Assembly (NCBI RefSeq): GCF_038024875.1
Contig: NZ_CP136136.1
Coordinates: 4,836,001 to 4,900,000 of the forward strand
DNA from: Gordonia rubripertincta
Lineage (GTDB): Bacteria > Actinomycetota > Actinomycetes > Mycobacteriales > Mycobacteriaceae
DNA: 64,000 nucleotides
Direction of reading: 5' to 3'
Shown here: piece by piece, positions 49,184-58,439 of the stretch
Layout: every line of letters begins with the position of its first letter
How positions within the stretch are numbered: the stretch's first letter is position 1
Position numbers and translations under genes: made by a program
The notes under the pieces: generated by a model
Seen by the model: the letters and a program-made list of their open reading frames with translations, nothing else
Databases searched by the model: none
What the model was told of the DNA's origin: nothing

Positions 49184-51439
49184 TCAGGACTTGTCGAGAT
49201 ACGCGATCTTCTGCGGGACCAGAATCCCGTCGACGAGATCGGCCAGCGGGCTGTGGTGCAACAGCGTGATGTCCTCGCTCACGACGTCCTCCGCGAGTCC
49301 GCGCGCGTCCTCGATCACCTCGACGTCCTCGAGCAGCGACAGGAACCGCAGCGAGGTGTTGACACCGGACTGCAGCGAACCGAGCAGATCGCCCTCGCGG
49401 CGTTGTTCGAGGTCGACGCGGGCGAGTTCGAAGCCGTCGTTCGACCCGGCGACCGCGCGCAGACGCTGCATCGACTGGGAGATCTCGTTGCTGTTGGTCA
49501 TCAGCAGACACAGCCCGGCATGCTGGCCACGGCCGACGCGACCGCGCAGCTGATGGAGCTGACTGACACCGAATCGCTCCGCGTCGACGATGACCATCGT
49601 GGTCGCGTTGGGCACGTCCACACCGACCTCGATGACGGTGGTGGACACCAGGACATCGACCTCGCCGCGACCGAACGCGTCCATGATCTCCGCCTTCTCC
49701 TCCGGCGCCAGACGGCCGTGCAGCATCTCGACCCGGCGATGCGCGAACGGACCGGCCACAAGGGCCTCGTACTGCTCGACCACCGAGGTCGTCTTCGGTC
49801 CCTTCTCGCCGTCGGGGCCGGGTTCGGGTTCCGGCGAGTCGTCGTCGCCGATGCGCGAGCAGACCACGTAGACCTGGCGGCCGGCGTCGATCTCCTCGTT
49901 GGCACGCGACCACACCCGGTCGACCCAGTTCTGCCGACCCATCGGCACGACCGAGGTCGAGATGGGCTGGCGCCCGCGGGGCAGCTCGCGCAGGACAGAC
50001 GTCTCGAGGTCGCCGAAAGCGGTCATCGCGACGGTGCGCGGGATCGGCGTCGCGGTCATCACCAGGAAGTGCGGGATCCGACCGTCACGGCCCTTGTTGC
50101 GCAACACGTCACGCTGTTCGACGCCGAACCGGTGCTGTTCGTCGATCACGACGAGGCCGAGGTCGAAGAACTCGACCTTCTCCTCCAGCAGGGCATGGGT
50201 GCCGATGACGATGCCCGCGGTGCCGGTCACCACGTCGAGCAGCGTCTCGCGCCGCCCCTTGGTCTTCATCGACCCGGTCAGCAGGGCGATGCGGGTCGCC
50301 CCGTCGGCCGCGGTCAACTCGCCGCCCTCGGCGAGGTCACCGAGCATCTTCTTCATCGTCCGGTGATGCTGGGCGGCAAGCACTTCGGTGGGTGCGAGGA
50401 TTGCGCACTGGTATCCGTTGTCGACGACCCGCAGCATCGCGAGGAGCGAGACGAGGGTCTTACCGGAACCCACCTCACCCTGCAGCAGCCGGGACATCGG
50501 TTGCGCGAGCGCGAGGTCCTCGGCCAGCTCTTCCCCGACCGCGACCTGGCCCTCGGTGAGCGTGAACGGCAGACGTTCGCGCAACTTGTCCTCGAGACCG
50601 CCGGGCACGTGCGGGCACGGCGGCGCCGATTCGCTGCGACCTGCGAGGCGCCGTTGCGCGAGCACCGTCTGGATCGCCAGCGCCTCATCGAACTTCAGCC
50701 GATGCGAGGCGACTTTCACGTCGTCCTCGGAGTCGGGCAGATGGATCTTGCGGATCGCCTCGTCGGTCGAGACGAGCCCCCGCTCCCGACGCTGCGCATC
50801 GGTCAACGCGTCGGGGATCGGCGCGCAGTGGTCCAGGACCCGCCGGACCGCACCCAGGATGTCCCAGGTCTGAACCTCTTTGGTGGCCGGGTACATCGGT
50901 AGGATCTCGCGGTCGAACATCGCGACGAGAGGGTGAGCACCCTCCTCTTTCGCGATCTCCTCCTCGACGGCGTACATCTCGGTCAGCATCTTGGAGCCGA
51001 CGACGTGGTCCTCGATCTCGGGATCGCCGTCGGGCAGGATCATCCACTCCGGATGCGACAGCTGGATCTGCTCGCGGAAGTACTTGACCGTGCCGGCCAT
51101 CATCACCCGGGCACCGGGGCGCAGCTGATGGCGGATGAACTTCGGGTTGAAGAAGCTCGCCTCGTAGACCTCGTTGTCGTCGGTGACCTTGACCTTCAGG
51201 AACTGGCCACGGCGACTCTTCATCTGGATCAGGTCGGACTTGGTGATCCGGCCGACGATGGTGAGCCACTCGCCCGGTTCGGGCCGCTGGTGGTCGGCCA
51301 CGAGACCACGACGGATGTACCGACGCGGGGTGTAGCGCAGCAGCTCCCCCACCGTGGTCACGCCGAGTCCCGCGAGCTTGTCGGCGGGCTTGGACCCGAG
51401 GACGTCGGACAGCGAATCCGCCAGTGCCAGTTCGTTCAC
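49184..51439 (-). CDS. recG: ATP-dependent DNA helicase RecG
   Basis: Branch-migration helicase that processes stalled forks. The 751 residues hold the N-terminal wedge/OB region, Walker A LLQGEVGSGKTLVSLLAM, Walker B/DExH VVIDEQHRFGVEQR, motif III MTATPIPRTVAM and motif VI LRGRVGRGQHAGLC. A Pro/Glu-rich insert (DDDSPEPEPGPDGEKG) lies within helicase domain 2. GTG 51439 overlaps the DAK2-protein stop (GTGA). It starts the second conserved block. Confidence 0.96.
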   Translation of the reverse strand: MNELALADSLSDVLGSKPADKLAGLGVTTVGELLRYTPRRYIRRGLVADHQRPEPGEWLTIVGRITKSDLIQMKSRRGQFLKVKVTDDNEVYEASFFNPKFIRHQLRPGARVMMAGTVKYFREQIQLSHPEWMILPDGDPEIEDHVVGSKMLTEMYAVEEEIAKEEGAHPLVAMFDREILPMYPATKEVQTWDILGAVRRVLDHCAPIPDALTDAQRRERGLVSTDEAIRKIHLPDSEDDVKVASHRLKFDEALAIQTVLAQRRLAGRSESAPPCPHVPGGLEDKLRERLPFTLTEGQVAVGEELAEDLALAQPMSRLLQGEVGSGKTLVSLLAMLRVVDNGYQCAILAPTEVLAAQHHRTMKKMLGDLAEGGELTAADGATRIALLTGSMKTKGRRETLLDVVTGTAGIVIGTHALLEEKVEFFDLGLVVIDEQHRFGVEQRDVLRNKGRDGRIPHFLVMTATPIPRTVAMTAFGDLETSVLRELPRGRQPISTSVVPMGRQNWVDRVWSRANEEIDAGRQVYVVCSRIGDDDSPEPEPGPDGEKGPKTTSVVEQYEALVAGPFAHRRVEMLHGRLAPEEKAEIMDAFGRGEVDVLVSTTVIEVGVDVPNATTMVIVDAERFGVSQLHQLRGRVGRGQHAGLCLLMTNSNEISQSMQRLRAVAGSNDGFELARVDLEQRREGDLLGSLQSGVNTSLRFLSLLEDVEVIEDARGLAEDVVSEDITLLHHSPLADLVDGILVPQKIAYLDKS

Positions 51440-53085
51440 TCCACACCCACCTGCAGCAGGTCGCTGCGCTGCCCGGTCCGATAGACCGCGAGCTCGATGC
51501 CCGGGTAGTTACGCCGCATCTGCTCGCCGACGGCCTCGAGCGCCTCCTCGTCGACGTCGGTACCGGCGAGCACGGTCACGAGTTCACCACCGGTCGCGAG
51601 CATCAGGTCGATGAGCGCGGTCCCCGCGGAGGTCTGATCGGGCGCCACCACCAGGACGTCGTCGCCGATGAGTCCCAGGACATCCCCGACCTCCGACATC
51701 CCGGCCAGCGTCATCATCTTGGTGGTTGCGAGTTGCAGCGATCCCCACCGCGCACCGGCGGCGGCCTCCGCCATCGCGTAGGCGTCGACGTCGGGGATCT
51801 CGCTCGGGTCGTGCACCGCGAGCGCGGCCAGGCACTGGGTCATCGACGACGTCGGGAGCATCAGGACCGACCGTCGTGTCGAACGCACCTCGGTGGTGAC
51901 GGTGACGAGATCCTGAGAACTCAATGCGCCGTTGGCCATCACGACCACATGCGCACTGTCGGTGTCGCGGATCGCCTGCCCCAACGCGTGTGCGGTCAGC
52001 CCGTCGTCGGCGCGGAGTACGGTCGCCCCGGCCTCGGCGAAGAGGTCGGCGGCCCCCTCACCAGATGCGACCGCGACCACCGCACGCTTGTGCCGGGGCG
52101 GGGGCTCATTCGAATCAGACTGTGCGCGAATGGCATCCAGCGCGAAACAACTGATGCGGACATCCGACAACCGCCCCAGTCCCGCGCCGGCCTCCACGGC
52201 GGCACCGGGTTCGCAGGTGTGCACGTGAACGGAGAAGCGCTCATCCTCGCGGCTCGAACTGTCGCCGACGATGACCACGGCGTCGCCGAGTTCGTCCAGC
52301 CGTTCGCGGAGCCGGGCGATCTGGTCACCGGCCGCGCCGTCGAGCAGGTACATGACCTCGAAGTCCTGGTCGCTGCTCTCCACGCACGAGTCGTCGACGC
52401 CGTGTCCGAGGGTCGCGCTGTCGGTGAGGATGCCCCGGTAGCGGCGCCGGCGGTTGGCCACGCCGGTGATCACCCGGACCATCGCGTCGGCGATCACCAG
52501 GAAGCCGCGACCGCCGGCGTCGACGACACCGGCGGAGGCGAGTACCGACAACTGCTCCGGTGTGCGTTCGAGCGCCTCGGCACAGTCGTCGGCGATGGCC
52601 CGGACGATGTCGGCGGCGGTCTCCTTCTCATGCGCCGCGGCCGACTCGGCGGCCACCCGCACCAGTGTGAGCACCGTGCCCTCGCGGGGTTCGCTGACCG
52701 CACGGGTCGCGGCCAGTGATCCCAGCCGTAGGCCGAGCGACGCCAGATCACCGAAGGTCAGGGAGTCGGTGTCGCCGAGAATCTCCGCACCGTCGGCCAG
52801 GCCGACGAGGACCTGCGACAGGATGATGCCCGAGTTTCCGCGGGCCTGCGCCACCGCTCCGTCGGCCATCGCGCGCGCGACCTGCGGCAACGACGCCTCA
52901 TCCGATGTCGCATCGGCAGCCTCCGCGGCAGCACGCATGGTGAAGAGCATGTTGCTGCCGGTGTCCGAATCCGGGATCGGGAAGACGTTGAGGTCGTTGA
53001 TCTCACCGCGGAACTCCTCGAGCTGGTCGACACAGACACGGGCCCAGTCGCGCAGCAGCTGCGGGTTGATGGTGCGGGCGATCAC
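51436..53085 (-). CDS. DAK2/FakA-like fatty-acid-kinase-related protein
   Basis: A 549-residue protein with a DhaL/DAK2 nucleotide-binding domain at the N-terminus: LNVFPIPDSDTGSNMLFTM (the Mg-ATP site DSDTGxN), AQARGNSGIILSQVL and VVDAGGRGFLVI. A FakA-type middle and C-terminal DegV-like part follow (VMYLLDG, FSVHVHTCEPG). In Firmicutes FakA phosphorylates fatty acids carried by FakB/DegV proteins. A degV gene is in the window (36472-37332), so a pair is available; actinobacterial function is untested as far as I know. GTG 53085; coupled to recG. Confidence 0.88.
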   Translation of the reverse strand: MIARTINPQLLRDWARVCVDQLEEFRGEINDLNVFPIPDSDTGSNMLFTMRAAAEAADATSDEASLPQVARAMADGAVAQARGNSGIILSQVLVGLADGAEILGDTDSLTFGDLASLGLRLGSLAATRAVSEPREGTVLTLVRVAAESAAAHEKETAADIVRAIADDCAEALERTPEQLSVLASAGVVDAGGRGFLVIADAMVRVITGVANRRRRYRGILTDSATLGHGVDDSCVESSDQDFEVMYLLDGAAGDQIARLRERLDELGDAVVIVGDSSSREDERFSVHVHTCEPGAAVEAGAGLGRLSDVRISCFALDAIRAQSDSNEPPPRHKRAVVAVASGEGAADLFAEAGATVLRADDGLTAHALGQAIRDTDSAHVVVMANGALSSQDLVTVTTEVRSTRRSVLMLPTSSMTQCLAALAVHDPSEIPDVDAYAMAEAAAGARWGSLQLATTKMMTLAGMSEVGDVLGLIGDDVLVVAPDQTSAGTALIDLMLATGGELVTVLAGTDVDEEALEAVGEQMRRNYPGIELAVYRTGQRSDLLQVGVE

Positions 53086-53235
53086 GCGGTGACTCTTTCT
53101 CGCTCTGACGTGGGCATACGACGGGGCTGGGTCGCGGGCCGACGGGACCTGCCGGAAGGATGTGTGTCAGGTTACTCGGCGTCCCCGACGGTCCGGGGAC
53201 CTCCGCACCACGAGGCGAGGCAGTCCGACCCGGAT

Positions 53236-53265
53236 TTGGTCACGCCCACCCGAGCTGGTTATCCT
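53236..53265 (+). promoter_or_regulatory. Probable rpmB promoter
   Basis: TTGGTC (53236-53241), 18-bp spacer, TATCCT (53260-53265). Gives an untranslated leader of about 90 nt before rpmB. Confidence 0.45.
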
Positions 53266-53362
53266 TGCAGGGTTGCCTTTCGGTCCACGCGCACACCTTC
53301 CGGTGGTGCCGATCCGAGAGGCTGACCACCAGACCATATTCATCTATCAAGGGAGTTCGACG

Positions 53363-53554
53363 ATGGCTGCCGTCTGCGACATTTGCGGCAAGGGCCCGGG
53401 CTTCGGCAAGTCGGTGTCTCACTCGCACCGCCGTACCAACCGCCGCTGGAACCCGAACATCCAGTCTGTTCGCGTCGAGGTCGCCCCGGGCAACCGCAAG
53501 CGTAAGAACGTCTGCACCTCCTGCCTGAAGGCCGGCAAGACCGCAGCTGTCTGA
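53363..53554 (+). CDS. rpmB: 50S ribosomal protein L28
   Basis: 63-residue L28 with KSVSHSHRRTNRRWNPNIQS and two CxxC pairs (CDICGKGPG and CTSCLKAGK), so this is the zinc-binding (C+) form. ATG 53363 has GGGAG eight bases upstream. It is flanked by its own promoter and terminator and diverges from the DAK2 gene. Confidence 0.97.
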   Translation: MAAVCDICGKGPGFGKSVSHSHRRTNRRWNPNIQSVRVEVAPGNRKRKNVCTSCLKAGKTAAV

Positions 53555-53561
53555 CCTCCGC

Positions 53562-53582
53562 GTCACCCGCAACGCGGGTGAC
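53562..53582 (+). terminator. rpmB terminator
   Basis: GTCACCCGC (53562-53570) pairs with GCGGGTGAC (53574-53582), a 9-bp stem with a 3-nt loop, eight bases after the rpmB stop, followed by TTGGGGTT. Confidence 0.8.
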
Positions 53583-53658
53583 TTGGGGTTCCGAGAGCAC
53601 GAGACCCGATGCCACCGAGCGCAAGCTCCCCGGCGTCGGGTCTTTGGTGTGGGCGGGA

Positions 53659-53664
53659 TAATGT
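53659..53664 (+). promoter_or_regulatory. -10 box for leaderless enoyl-CoA hydratase transcript
   Basis: TAATGT, a full TANNNT match, seven bases before the ATG at 53672, so the mRNA probably starts at the start codon. The same hexamer serves as the candidate rpsT -10. Confidence 0.55.
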
Positions 53665-53671
53665 TTCGCGC

Positions 53672-54499
53672 ATGACCTCCACACAATCCCCTGCCACGGA
53701 AATCACTCGGCCCGACGCCCCCACACTCGTCAGCGAGGCCGACGGCGTCCTGACGATCGCGGTGTCGGCTGCCGGCGCGGGCAACTCTCTCGACGACGAC
53801 GGGATCGCCGCGGGCACCCAGGCTCTGCGCGAGGTGGCTCGTGGCCGTCGTGACGTCGGCGCGGTGTTGCTCGTCGGAGCCGGCAAGAACTTCTGCGCCG
53901 GCGGCAACGTCCGCGCCTTCGCCGCCGCCGATGATCGCCCCACCTATCTGCGCCTGATCGCCGACAATTTCCACGCCTTCGTCGCCGCCCTCTACGAGGC
54001 CGACGTACCGGTCGTCGCCGCCGCCAAGGGCTGGTCGGCCGGAGCCGGGATGTCGCTGGTCCTGCATGCCGACGTCGCGATCGGCGGCACCTCCTCCAAA
54101 CTGCGGCCCGCCTACCGTGGCATCGGTCTCACCCCCGACGGCGGACTCACCTGGACCCTCCCCCGCGTCGTCGGCGCCGCCCGAGCCCGTCAGATCATCC
54201 TCACCGACCGCGTCCTGTCCGCCGACGACGCACTCAACTGGGGCATCTTCTCCGAGATCGTCGCCGACGAGGACGTCGAGACCGTCGCACGCGCCACCGC
54301 CGAAAAGATCGCCGCCGGACCCCGCTCCGCCGACTCCGGCACCAAGCACCTGCTGTCGGTCTCGTCGGAGAACTCGCTTCTCGAACAGCTGGCCCTCGAA
54401 GGGCGGTCCATCTCCGAGCGTTCCGGTCTGGCCGAGGGTATCGAAGGCGTCGACGCATTCGTCGGCAAGCGCGCGCCGGAGTTCGGCAAGACGCGCTGA
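53672..54499 (+). CDS. Enoyl-CoA hydratase/isomerase family protein
   Basis: Crotonase-fold protein of 275 residues. The oxyanion-hole motifs are VGAGKNFCAGGNVRAF and KGWSAGAGMSLVLHADVAIG. In the position of the second catalytic Glu the sequence has YRGIGLTPDGGLTWTLPRVV, with Asp-Gly in place of the Glu region of true hydratases, so isomerase or other crotonase chemistry is as likely. Acyl-CoA metabolism in the cytoplasm; substrate unknown. ATG 53672 chosen because of the leaderless-type promoter directly upstream. Monocistronic. Confidence 0.88.
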   Translation: MTSTQSPATEITRPDAPTLVSEADGVLTIAVSAAGAGNSLDDDGIAAGTQALREVARGRRDVGAVLLVGAGKNFCAGGNVRAFAAADDRPTYLRLIADNFHAFVAALYEADVPVVAAAKGWSAGAGMSLVLHADVAIGGTSSKLRPAYRGIGLTPDGGLTWTLPRVVGAARARQIILTDRVLSADDALNWGIFSEIVADEDVETVARATAEKIAAGPRSADSGTKHLLSVSSENSLLEQLALEGRSISERSGLAEGIEGVDAFVGKRAPEFGKTR

Positions 54500-54515
54500 T
54501 CTCACCGCTGACCCG

Positions 54516-54547
54516 ACCGCCCCGCTTCCGTGTGGAAGCGGGGCGGT
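54516..54547. terminator. Bidirectional terminator after enoyl-CoA hydratase
   Basis: Perfect 14-bp stem, arms 54516-54529 and 54534-54547, loop GTGT, followed by TGTGT. It lies between converging hydratase and ung genes. Confidence 0.9.
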
Positions 54548-54554
54548 TGTGTCA

Positions 54555-55238
54555 TCAGGGCAGTCGCCAGTCCACCGGGTCGGCACCGAGGTCGGCGAGT
54601 TCTTCATTGGCCCGGCTGAACGGCCGCGACCCGAAGAAGCCACGCGACGCGGACAACGGCGACGGGTGTGCGGAGACGATGGTCGGGACATCCGGCAGCC
54701 ACTCCTGCAGCGAGGCGGCGTCCTTGCCCCAGAGGATCGCGACAAGCGGTTCGTCGCGGGCGACGAGCGCCTTGATCGCGCATTCGGTGACCGCTTCCCA
54801 CCCCTTCTTGCGGTGCGATGCGGGCTCCCCGGGTGCCACGGTCAGCACCCGGTTCAGCAGCAGCACGCCGTTGTCGGCCCACGGGGTGAGGTCGCCGTTG
54901 CTCGGCATCGGGTAGCCGAGGTCGGAGCAGTACTCGGTGTAGATGTTGGCCAGCGACCGCGGGATCGGGCGTACGTCGGGGGCCACCGAGAAGCTCAGTC
55001 CGACAGCATGTCCCGGGGTCGGGTACGGGTCCTGCCCGACGATGAGCACGCGCACGTCGTCGATCGGCCGGGTGAACGCCCGCAGAATGTGTTGCCCGGC
55101 GGGCAGATAGCGGCGTCCCTCGGCGATCTCGTTGCGCAGGAACTGGCCCATCTCGGTGATGATCGGTTCGACCGGGGCGAGGGCCTCGGCCCAGCCGGGG
55201 TCGATGATCTCGGCGAGCGGTTTGGTCGGTGCGGTCAC
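54555..55238 (-). CDS. ung: Uracil-DNA glycosylase (family 1)
   Basis: Removes uracil from DNA as the first step of base excision repair. 227 residues; catalytic motif LIVGQDPYPTPGHAVGLSFS with the general-base Asp, and the DNA-intercalation loop AHPSPLSASRGFFGSRPF with the catalytic His. LLLNRVLTVAPGEPASH is the uracil-recognition strand. GTG 55238. In mycobacteria ung also lies between rpmB and thiL. Confidence 0.97.
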   Translation of the reverse strand: MTAPTKPLAEIIDPGWAEALAPVEPIITEMGQFLRNEIAEGRRYLPAGQHILRAFTRPIDDVRVLIVGQDPYPTPGHAVGLSFSVAPDVRPIPRSLANIYTEYCSDLGYPMPSNGDLTPWADNGVLLLNRVLTVAPGEPASHRKKGWEAVTECAIKALVARDEPLVAILWGKDAASLQEWLPDVPTIVSAHPSPLSASRGFFGSRPFSRANEELADLGADPVDWRLP

Positions 55239-55277
55239 TGCGGTCTCCCCATCGGTACCGTCGGTGTGGTCACGGTG

Positions 55278-55799
55278 TCAGTCGAGTCGCCGCAGAGATT
55301 TGCGGTAGTACTGGGCGTTCTGGAAGTACATCTCGCTGTTGAGATCGGTGTGGCCTTCGGGGACCTCGTAGTTCTCCCGCAGACGCGCGGGGACGCCGAG
55401 GGCCATGCGACGCGGCGGCACGTCGAACTTGAACGGGACGACGGCGCCGGCCCCGACGATCGCACCGTTGCCGATCGTCGAACCGTTGAGGACCACCGAC
55501 CCGGAGGCGATGAGGCAGTCGTCGCCGATCGTCGCTCCCTCGATGTGCGCGTTGTGCCCGACGACGCAGCGTGCGCCGATCACGGACGGCTCAAAGACGG
55601 TGCAGTGGATGACCGTGCCGTCCTGGATGTTGGTGCGCTCGCCGATGGTGATGGTGCCGTAGTCGCCGCGCAGGACGGCCCCCGGCCACACCGAGACGCC
55701 GTCTTCCAGAGTGACGGCTCCGATCACCACCGCATCGGGATGGACATAGGTGTCGTTGCCCAGAACGGGCTCGCGGTCGTCGAGTGCGTAGATCGCCAT
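55278..55799 (-). CDS. Gamma-class carbonic anhydrase-like protein
   Basis: Left-handed beta-helix trimer protein of 173 residues. Hexapeptide repeats run through most of it (VVIGAVTLEDGVSVWPGAVL, VVGHNAHIEGATIGDDCLIA). Zinc-ligand histidines are visible in TVIHCTVFEP, VVGHNAHIEG. Gamma-CA/PaaY/YrdA proteins hydrate CO2 or have unknown hydrolytic roles; activity not predictable here. ATG 55799. Encoded after the glutamine-synthetase-like gene, with ung downstream. Confidence 0.88.
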   Translation of the reverse strand: MAIYALDDREPVLGNDTYVHPDAVVIGAVTLEDGVSVWPGAVLRGDYGTITIGERTNIQDGTVIHCTVFEPSVIGARCVVGHNAHIEGATIGDDCLIASGSVVLNGSTIGNGAIVGAGAVVPFKFDVPPRRMALGVPARLRENYEVPEGHTDLNSEMYFQNAQYYRKSLRRLD

Positions 55800-55849
55800 A
55801 CCGAGACTCTAGCCACGCACCGACGGCGGCCCGTGCCCACCCGCGCCGG

Positions 55850-57214
55850 TCACATGCTCCAGGCCAGCCGGAACCGTTCGGCAAGTGCTTCGGGGGTGTG
55901 ATCCGGGATGTGGACGACCTCGTACCGGCGGACCGCCACGAGCGCATCGACCGCGGGATCGCCCAGGATTCCGCGCAGCAGCGGCGACGCATCCATCCGG
56001 TCGACCACCTCTCCCTGGTCGGTGGAGAGCAGCGTGCGCTCGCCGGGCGCACGGGTACGAGGATCGACGGCGACCTCGGGCGGCAGGGTGGCCTCCCGCT
56101 CGATGCCGGCCGCTGCCGCGCCCAGGATGGCGGCGGTGGCGAAGTAGACGTTCGCCGACGGGTCGGTGATCTTCACCTCGACGTTCGCACCCCGACCCCG
56201 GACCTCCGGTCTGTCACCCTGCGCTCCGGCAACACTCGCATCGTGCGCCGAGTCCGCACGGACCAGCCGCACCGCCGCCTCCCGGTTCTCCACGCCCCAG
56301 CAGACGTGCGCACCCGCCCACTGACCGGGCAGCATGCGTAATCCGGACACCACCGAGCCGCACAGCACCCCTTGCAGTTCGAGGAGCGCATCGACGATGC
56401 CGGCGAGCGCGCGCGCACCGTCGGACGTCATCCCGGCGACGCCGGTTCCGCCCGAGAACAGCGGCCGATCGCCGCGGTGCAACGAGACATGTTGATGGGC
56501 ACCGCATCCGGCTTCGTCGGCGAAAGGTTTCGGCGAGAAGCTCGCCCGCAGACCGTACTTGCGGGCGATGCGACCGATGATGAGCCGTGTGAGCACCAGC
56601 CGATCAGCGGCGGTGACGGGGTCCGCCGGACCGAGTGAGACCTCGAACTGCCACCGTGCATGCTCCGGATGCAGCTGTTCGACGGCGATGCCCGCGGCAC
56701 GGCACGACACCAGGACGTCCCGCACGAACTCCTCGTACTCCAGAAGCCCGACCGCGCCGTACGGGGTCCACGGAGCGGACGGCAGCGGCGATCCGTCCGC
56801 GGTGACGAGAACGAACTCGAGTTCGTGGCCCACCATGGCGTGCAGGCCGGCATCGACCAGTTCGGCGACGACGCGTCGCAGGGTGCCGCGGGCGCACTGC
56901 GGCACCGGATCCCCGGTGAGACCGAAGAACTCTCCGGGCGCCCAACTCAGGGTCGGGTCCACCTCCACGCGAGCGTCCAGGTCGATCCGGATGCGCTGGT
57001 CCCCCACCACCCCGACCTCGTCGCTGAACGCGATCCCGGTCTGGTCGATCGCGAAGGCGTGCCAGGACGGGCTGGCACCGAGACCCACCGATGCGAACGC
57101 CGGCACGCGTTCCGGGGTGACCGTCTTCGCCAGCGTCAGTCCGGCCGGGTTGACGACGGTCGCGAGGAGCATCGACGACGGTGAGTCGCCGGCCGGATCG
57201 GATCGCGAGTCCAT
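55850..57214 (-). CDS. Glutamine-synthetase-family protein (GlnA-like)
   Basis: A 454-residue member of the glutamine-synthetase superfamily, probably a gamma-glutamyl-amine/polyamine ligase rather than a true GlnA. GHELEFVLV is the first metal-ligand motif, GAHQHVSLHR the ammonium/ATP-site His motif, and PSANVYFATAAILGA the C-terminal catalytic helix. Length and divergent active-site loops differ from housekeeping GlnA. ATG 57214 follows a cluster of in-frame codons without homology. Substrate unknown; polyamine or ethanolamine use in GlnA-like proteins is known from Streptomyces. Confidence 0.82.
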   Translation of the reverse strand: MDSRSDPAGDSPSSMLLATVVNPAGLTLAKTVTPERVPAFASVGLGASPSWHAFAIDQTGIAFSDEVGVVGDQRIRIDLDARVEVDPTLSWAPGEFFGLTGDPVPQCARGTLRRVVAELVDAGLHAMVGHELEFVLVTADGSPLPSAPWTPYGAVGLLEYEEFVRDVLVSCRAAGIAVEQLHPEHARWQFEVSLGPADPVTAADRLVLTRLIIGRIARKYGLRASFSPKPFADEAGCGAHQHVSLHRGDRPLFSGGTGVAGMTSDGARALAGIVDALLELQGVLCGSVVSGLRMLPGQWAGAHVCWGVENREAAVRLVRADSAHDASVAGAQGDRPEVRGRGANVEVKITDPSANVYFATAAILGAAAAGIEREATLPPEVAVDPRTRAPGERTLLSTDQGEVVDRMDASPLLRGILGDPAVDALVAVRRYEVVHIPDHTPEALAERFRLAWSM

Positions 57215-57272
57215 GTCCACAGTGTTGTGGAGCGTGGCGGTTCCGGTGGCCGAACCGCACGGATTCGGCACA

Positions 57273-58439
57273 TCACCCGCGCGGCTCGGCGAACGACTGC
57301 CAGCCGTGCAGGTCCGGTCCGTCGGGTCCACCGACGCGCCGGCCGTCGACCCACACCTCCGGGGTCGACGACGTGGCCTCTCGGACCGACCCGATCACGG
57401 ACCACTCGTCCGGCACCGACGCGGCGTCGAAGGCCGCCAGCAGGTGGTGATCCTCACCGCCCGTCAGAACCCATTCGTCCACGTCGGCTCCGAGTTCCGT
57501 TGCCAGGCGGGCCAGATCGGGTCGTCGCGGTACCGCATCGACCTCGATTGTCATGGCCACCCGCGCCGCCCGCGACATGGTGAGCAACTCTTCGACGAGA
57601 CCGTCCGAGATGTCGGTCATCGCATGGGCTCCGACAGCGGCCGCGACGGGGCCCTGACTCAGATCGGGCATCGGAACACGATGGAGAGCAACGACTTCCG
57701 GCCACTGCGAATCGTCAATACCGGGCGTCGACAGCACGGCGAGACCAGCAGCGCTCGCACCCAGGGCACCACTCACGGCGAGCACGTCGCCAGGACGGGC
57801 ACCACCCAGGGACACCGGTCGTCGACCCTCGAGGGCCCCGACCGCGGTGACGCTCACGACCACCTGCTCCGCCGCCACCAGGTCCCCGCCGAGAACACGT
57901 GCGCCCAGCGCATGGGCGGCGCCGACGACACCGTCGTTGAGGTCGAGGATGACGCCCACGGGTGTTGCCGCCGGGCAGGCGATCGACACGACCAGCCCCG
58001 TCGTCCGACCACCCATCGCGGCGACGTCGGCCGAACTCTGGACCACCGCCCGCGCCCCGATCTGCTGGGGCGTCGACCAGTCGAACCGGAAATGCCGGCC
58101 CTCGACCACGGTGTCGGTGCTGATGACCGCCGAACCGCCGATGTCGAGGACGGCCGCGTCGTCGCCTGAGCCGATCACGATGTCGTCGGCCGGGCCGGCC
58201 GCGGTCGCGGCCGCGGTGAGTGCGGCGATCACGGCCCGCTCGCCGATCTCCCCGACGGAGTCGGACCGGTTTATCCCGACGGAGTCGGACCGGTTTATCC
58301 CGACGGAGTCGGACCGGTTTATCCCGACGGAGTCGGACCGGTTTATCCCGACGGAGTCGGACCGGTTTATCCCGACGGAGTCGGACCGGTCTATCCCGAC
58401 GGAGTCGGATCGGGTTGTACCGACGTCGTCGGAGGTCAC
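57273..58439 (-). CDS. thiL: Thiamine-monophosphate kinase with N-terminal octapeptide repeat
   Basis: Phosphorylates thiamine monophosphate to thiamine pyrophosphate. The conserved ThiL body begins SVGEIGERAVIAAL near residue 62 and includes IVIGSGDDAAVL (Mg/ATP site), STDTVVEGRHF, ADVAAMGG and MTDISDGLVEELL. In front of it sits a stretch of seven copies of the octapeptide INRSDSVG (variants at both ends), encoded by a 24-bp DNA repeat. There is no start codon inside the repeat, so the enzyme must be made with it. The length of 388 residues exceeds the usual ~320-330. GTG 58439; no Shine-Dalgarno is obvious. Diverges from the Lrp-domain gene. Confidence 0.93.
   Translation of the reverse strand: MTSDDVGTTRSDSVGIDRSDSVGINRSDSVGINRSDSVGINRSDSVGINRSDSVGINRSDSVGEIGERAVIAALTAAATAAGPADDIVIGSGDDAAVLDIGGSAVISTDTVVEGRHFRFDWSTPQQIGARAVVQSSADVAAMGGRTTGLVVSIACPAATPVGVILDLNDGVVGAAHALGARVLGGDLVAAEQVVVSVTAVGALEGRRPVSLGGARPGDVLAVSGALGASAAGLAVLSTPGIDDSQWPEVVALHRVPMPDLSQGPVAAAVGAHAMTDISDGLVEELLTMSRAARVAMTIEVDAVPRRPDLARLATELGADVDEWVLTGGEDHHLLAAFDAASVPDEWSVIGSVREATSSTPEVWVDGRRVGGPDGPDLHGWQSFAEPRG
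58251..58418. repeat. 24-bp minisatellite in thiL
   Basis: Seven head-to-tail 24-bp units, boundaries at 58251, 58275, 58299, 58323, 58347, 58371 and 58395. Units 1-5 are identical; unit 6 has one substitution and unit 7 several, followed by a partial unit. Each unit contains CCGAC-GGA-GTCGG, a small hairpin. Unit length keeps the thiL frame. Near-perfect identity implies recent expansion or homogenisation. Confidence 0.95.

Noticed and set aside
49025..50902. 625-codon plus-strand frame opposite recG
   Set aside because: Antisense shadow of recG; no recognisable domain.
58251..58418. Regular repeats in thiL as a CRISPR array
   Set aside because: Units are head-to-tail with no spacers and encode an in-frame peptide.
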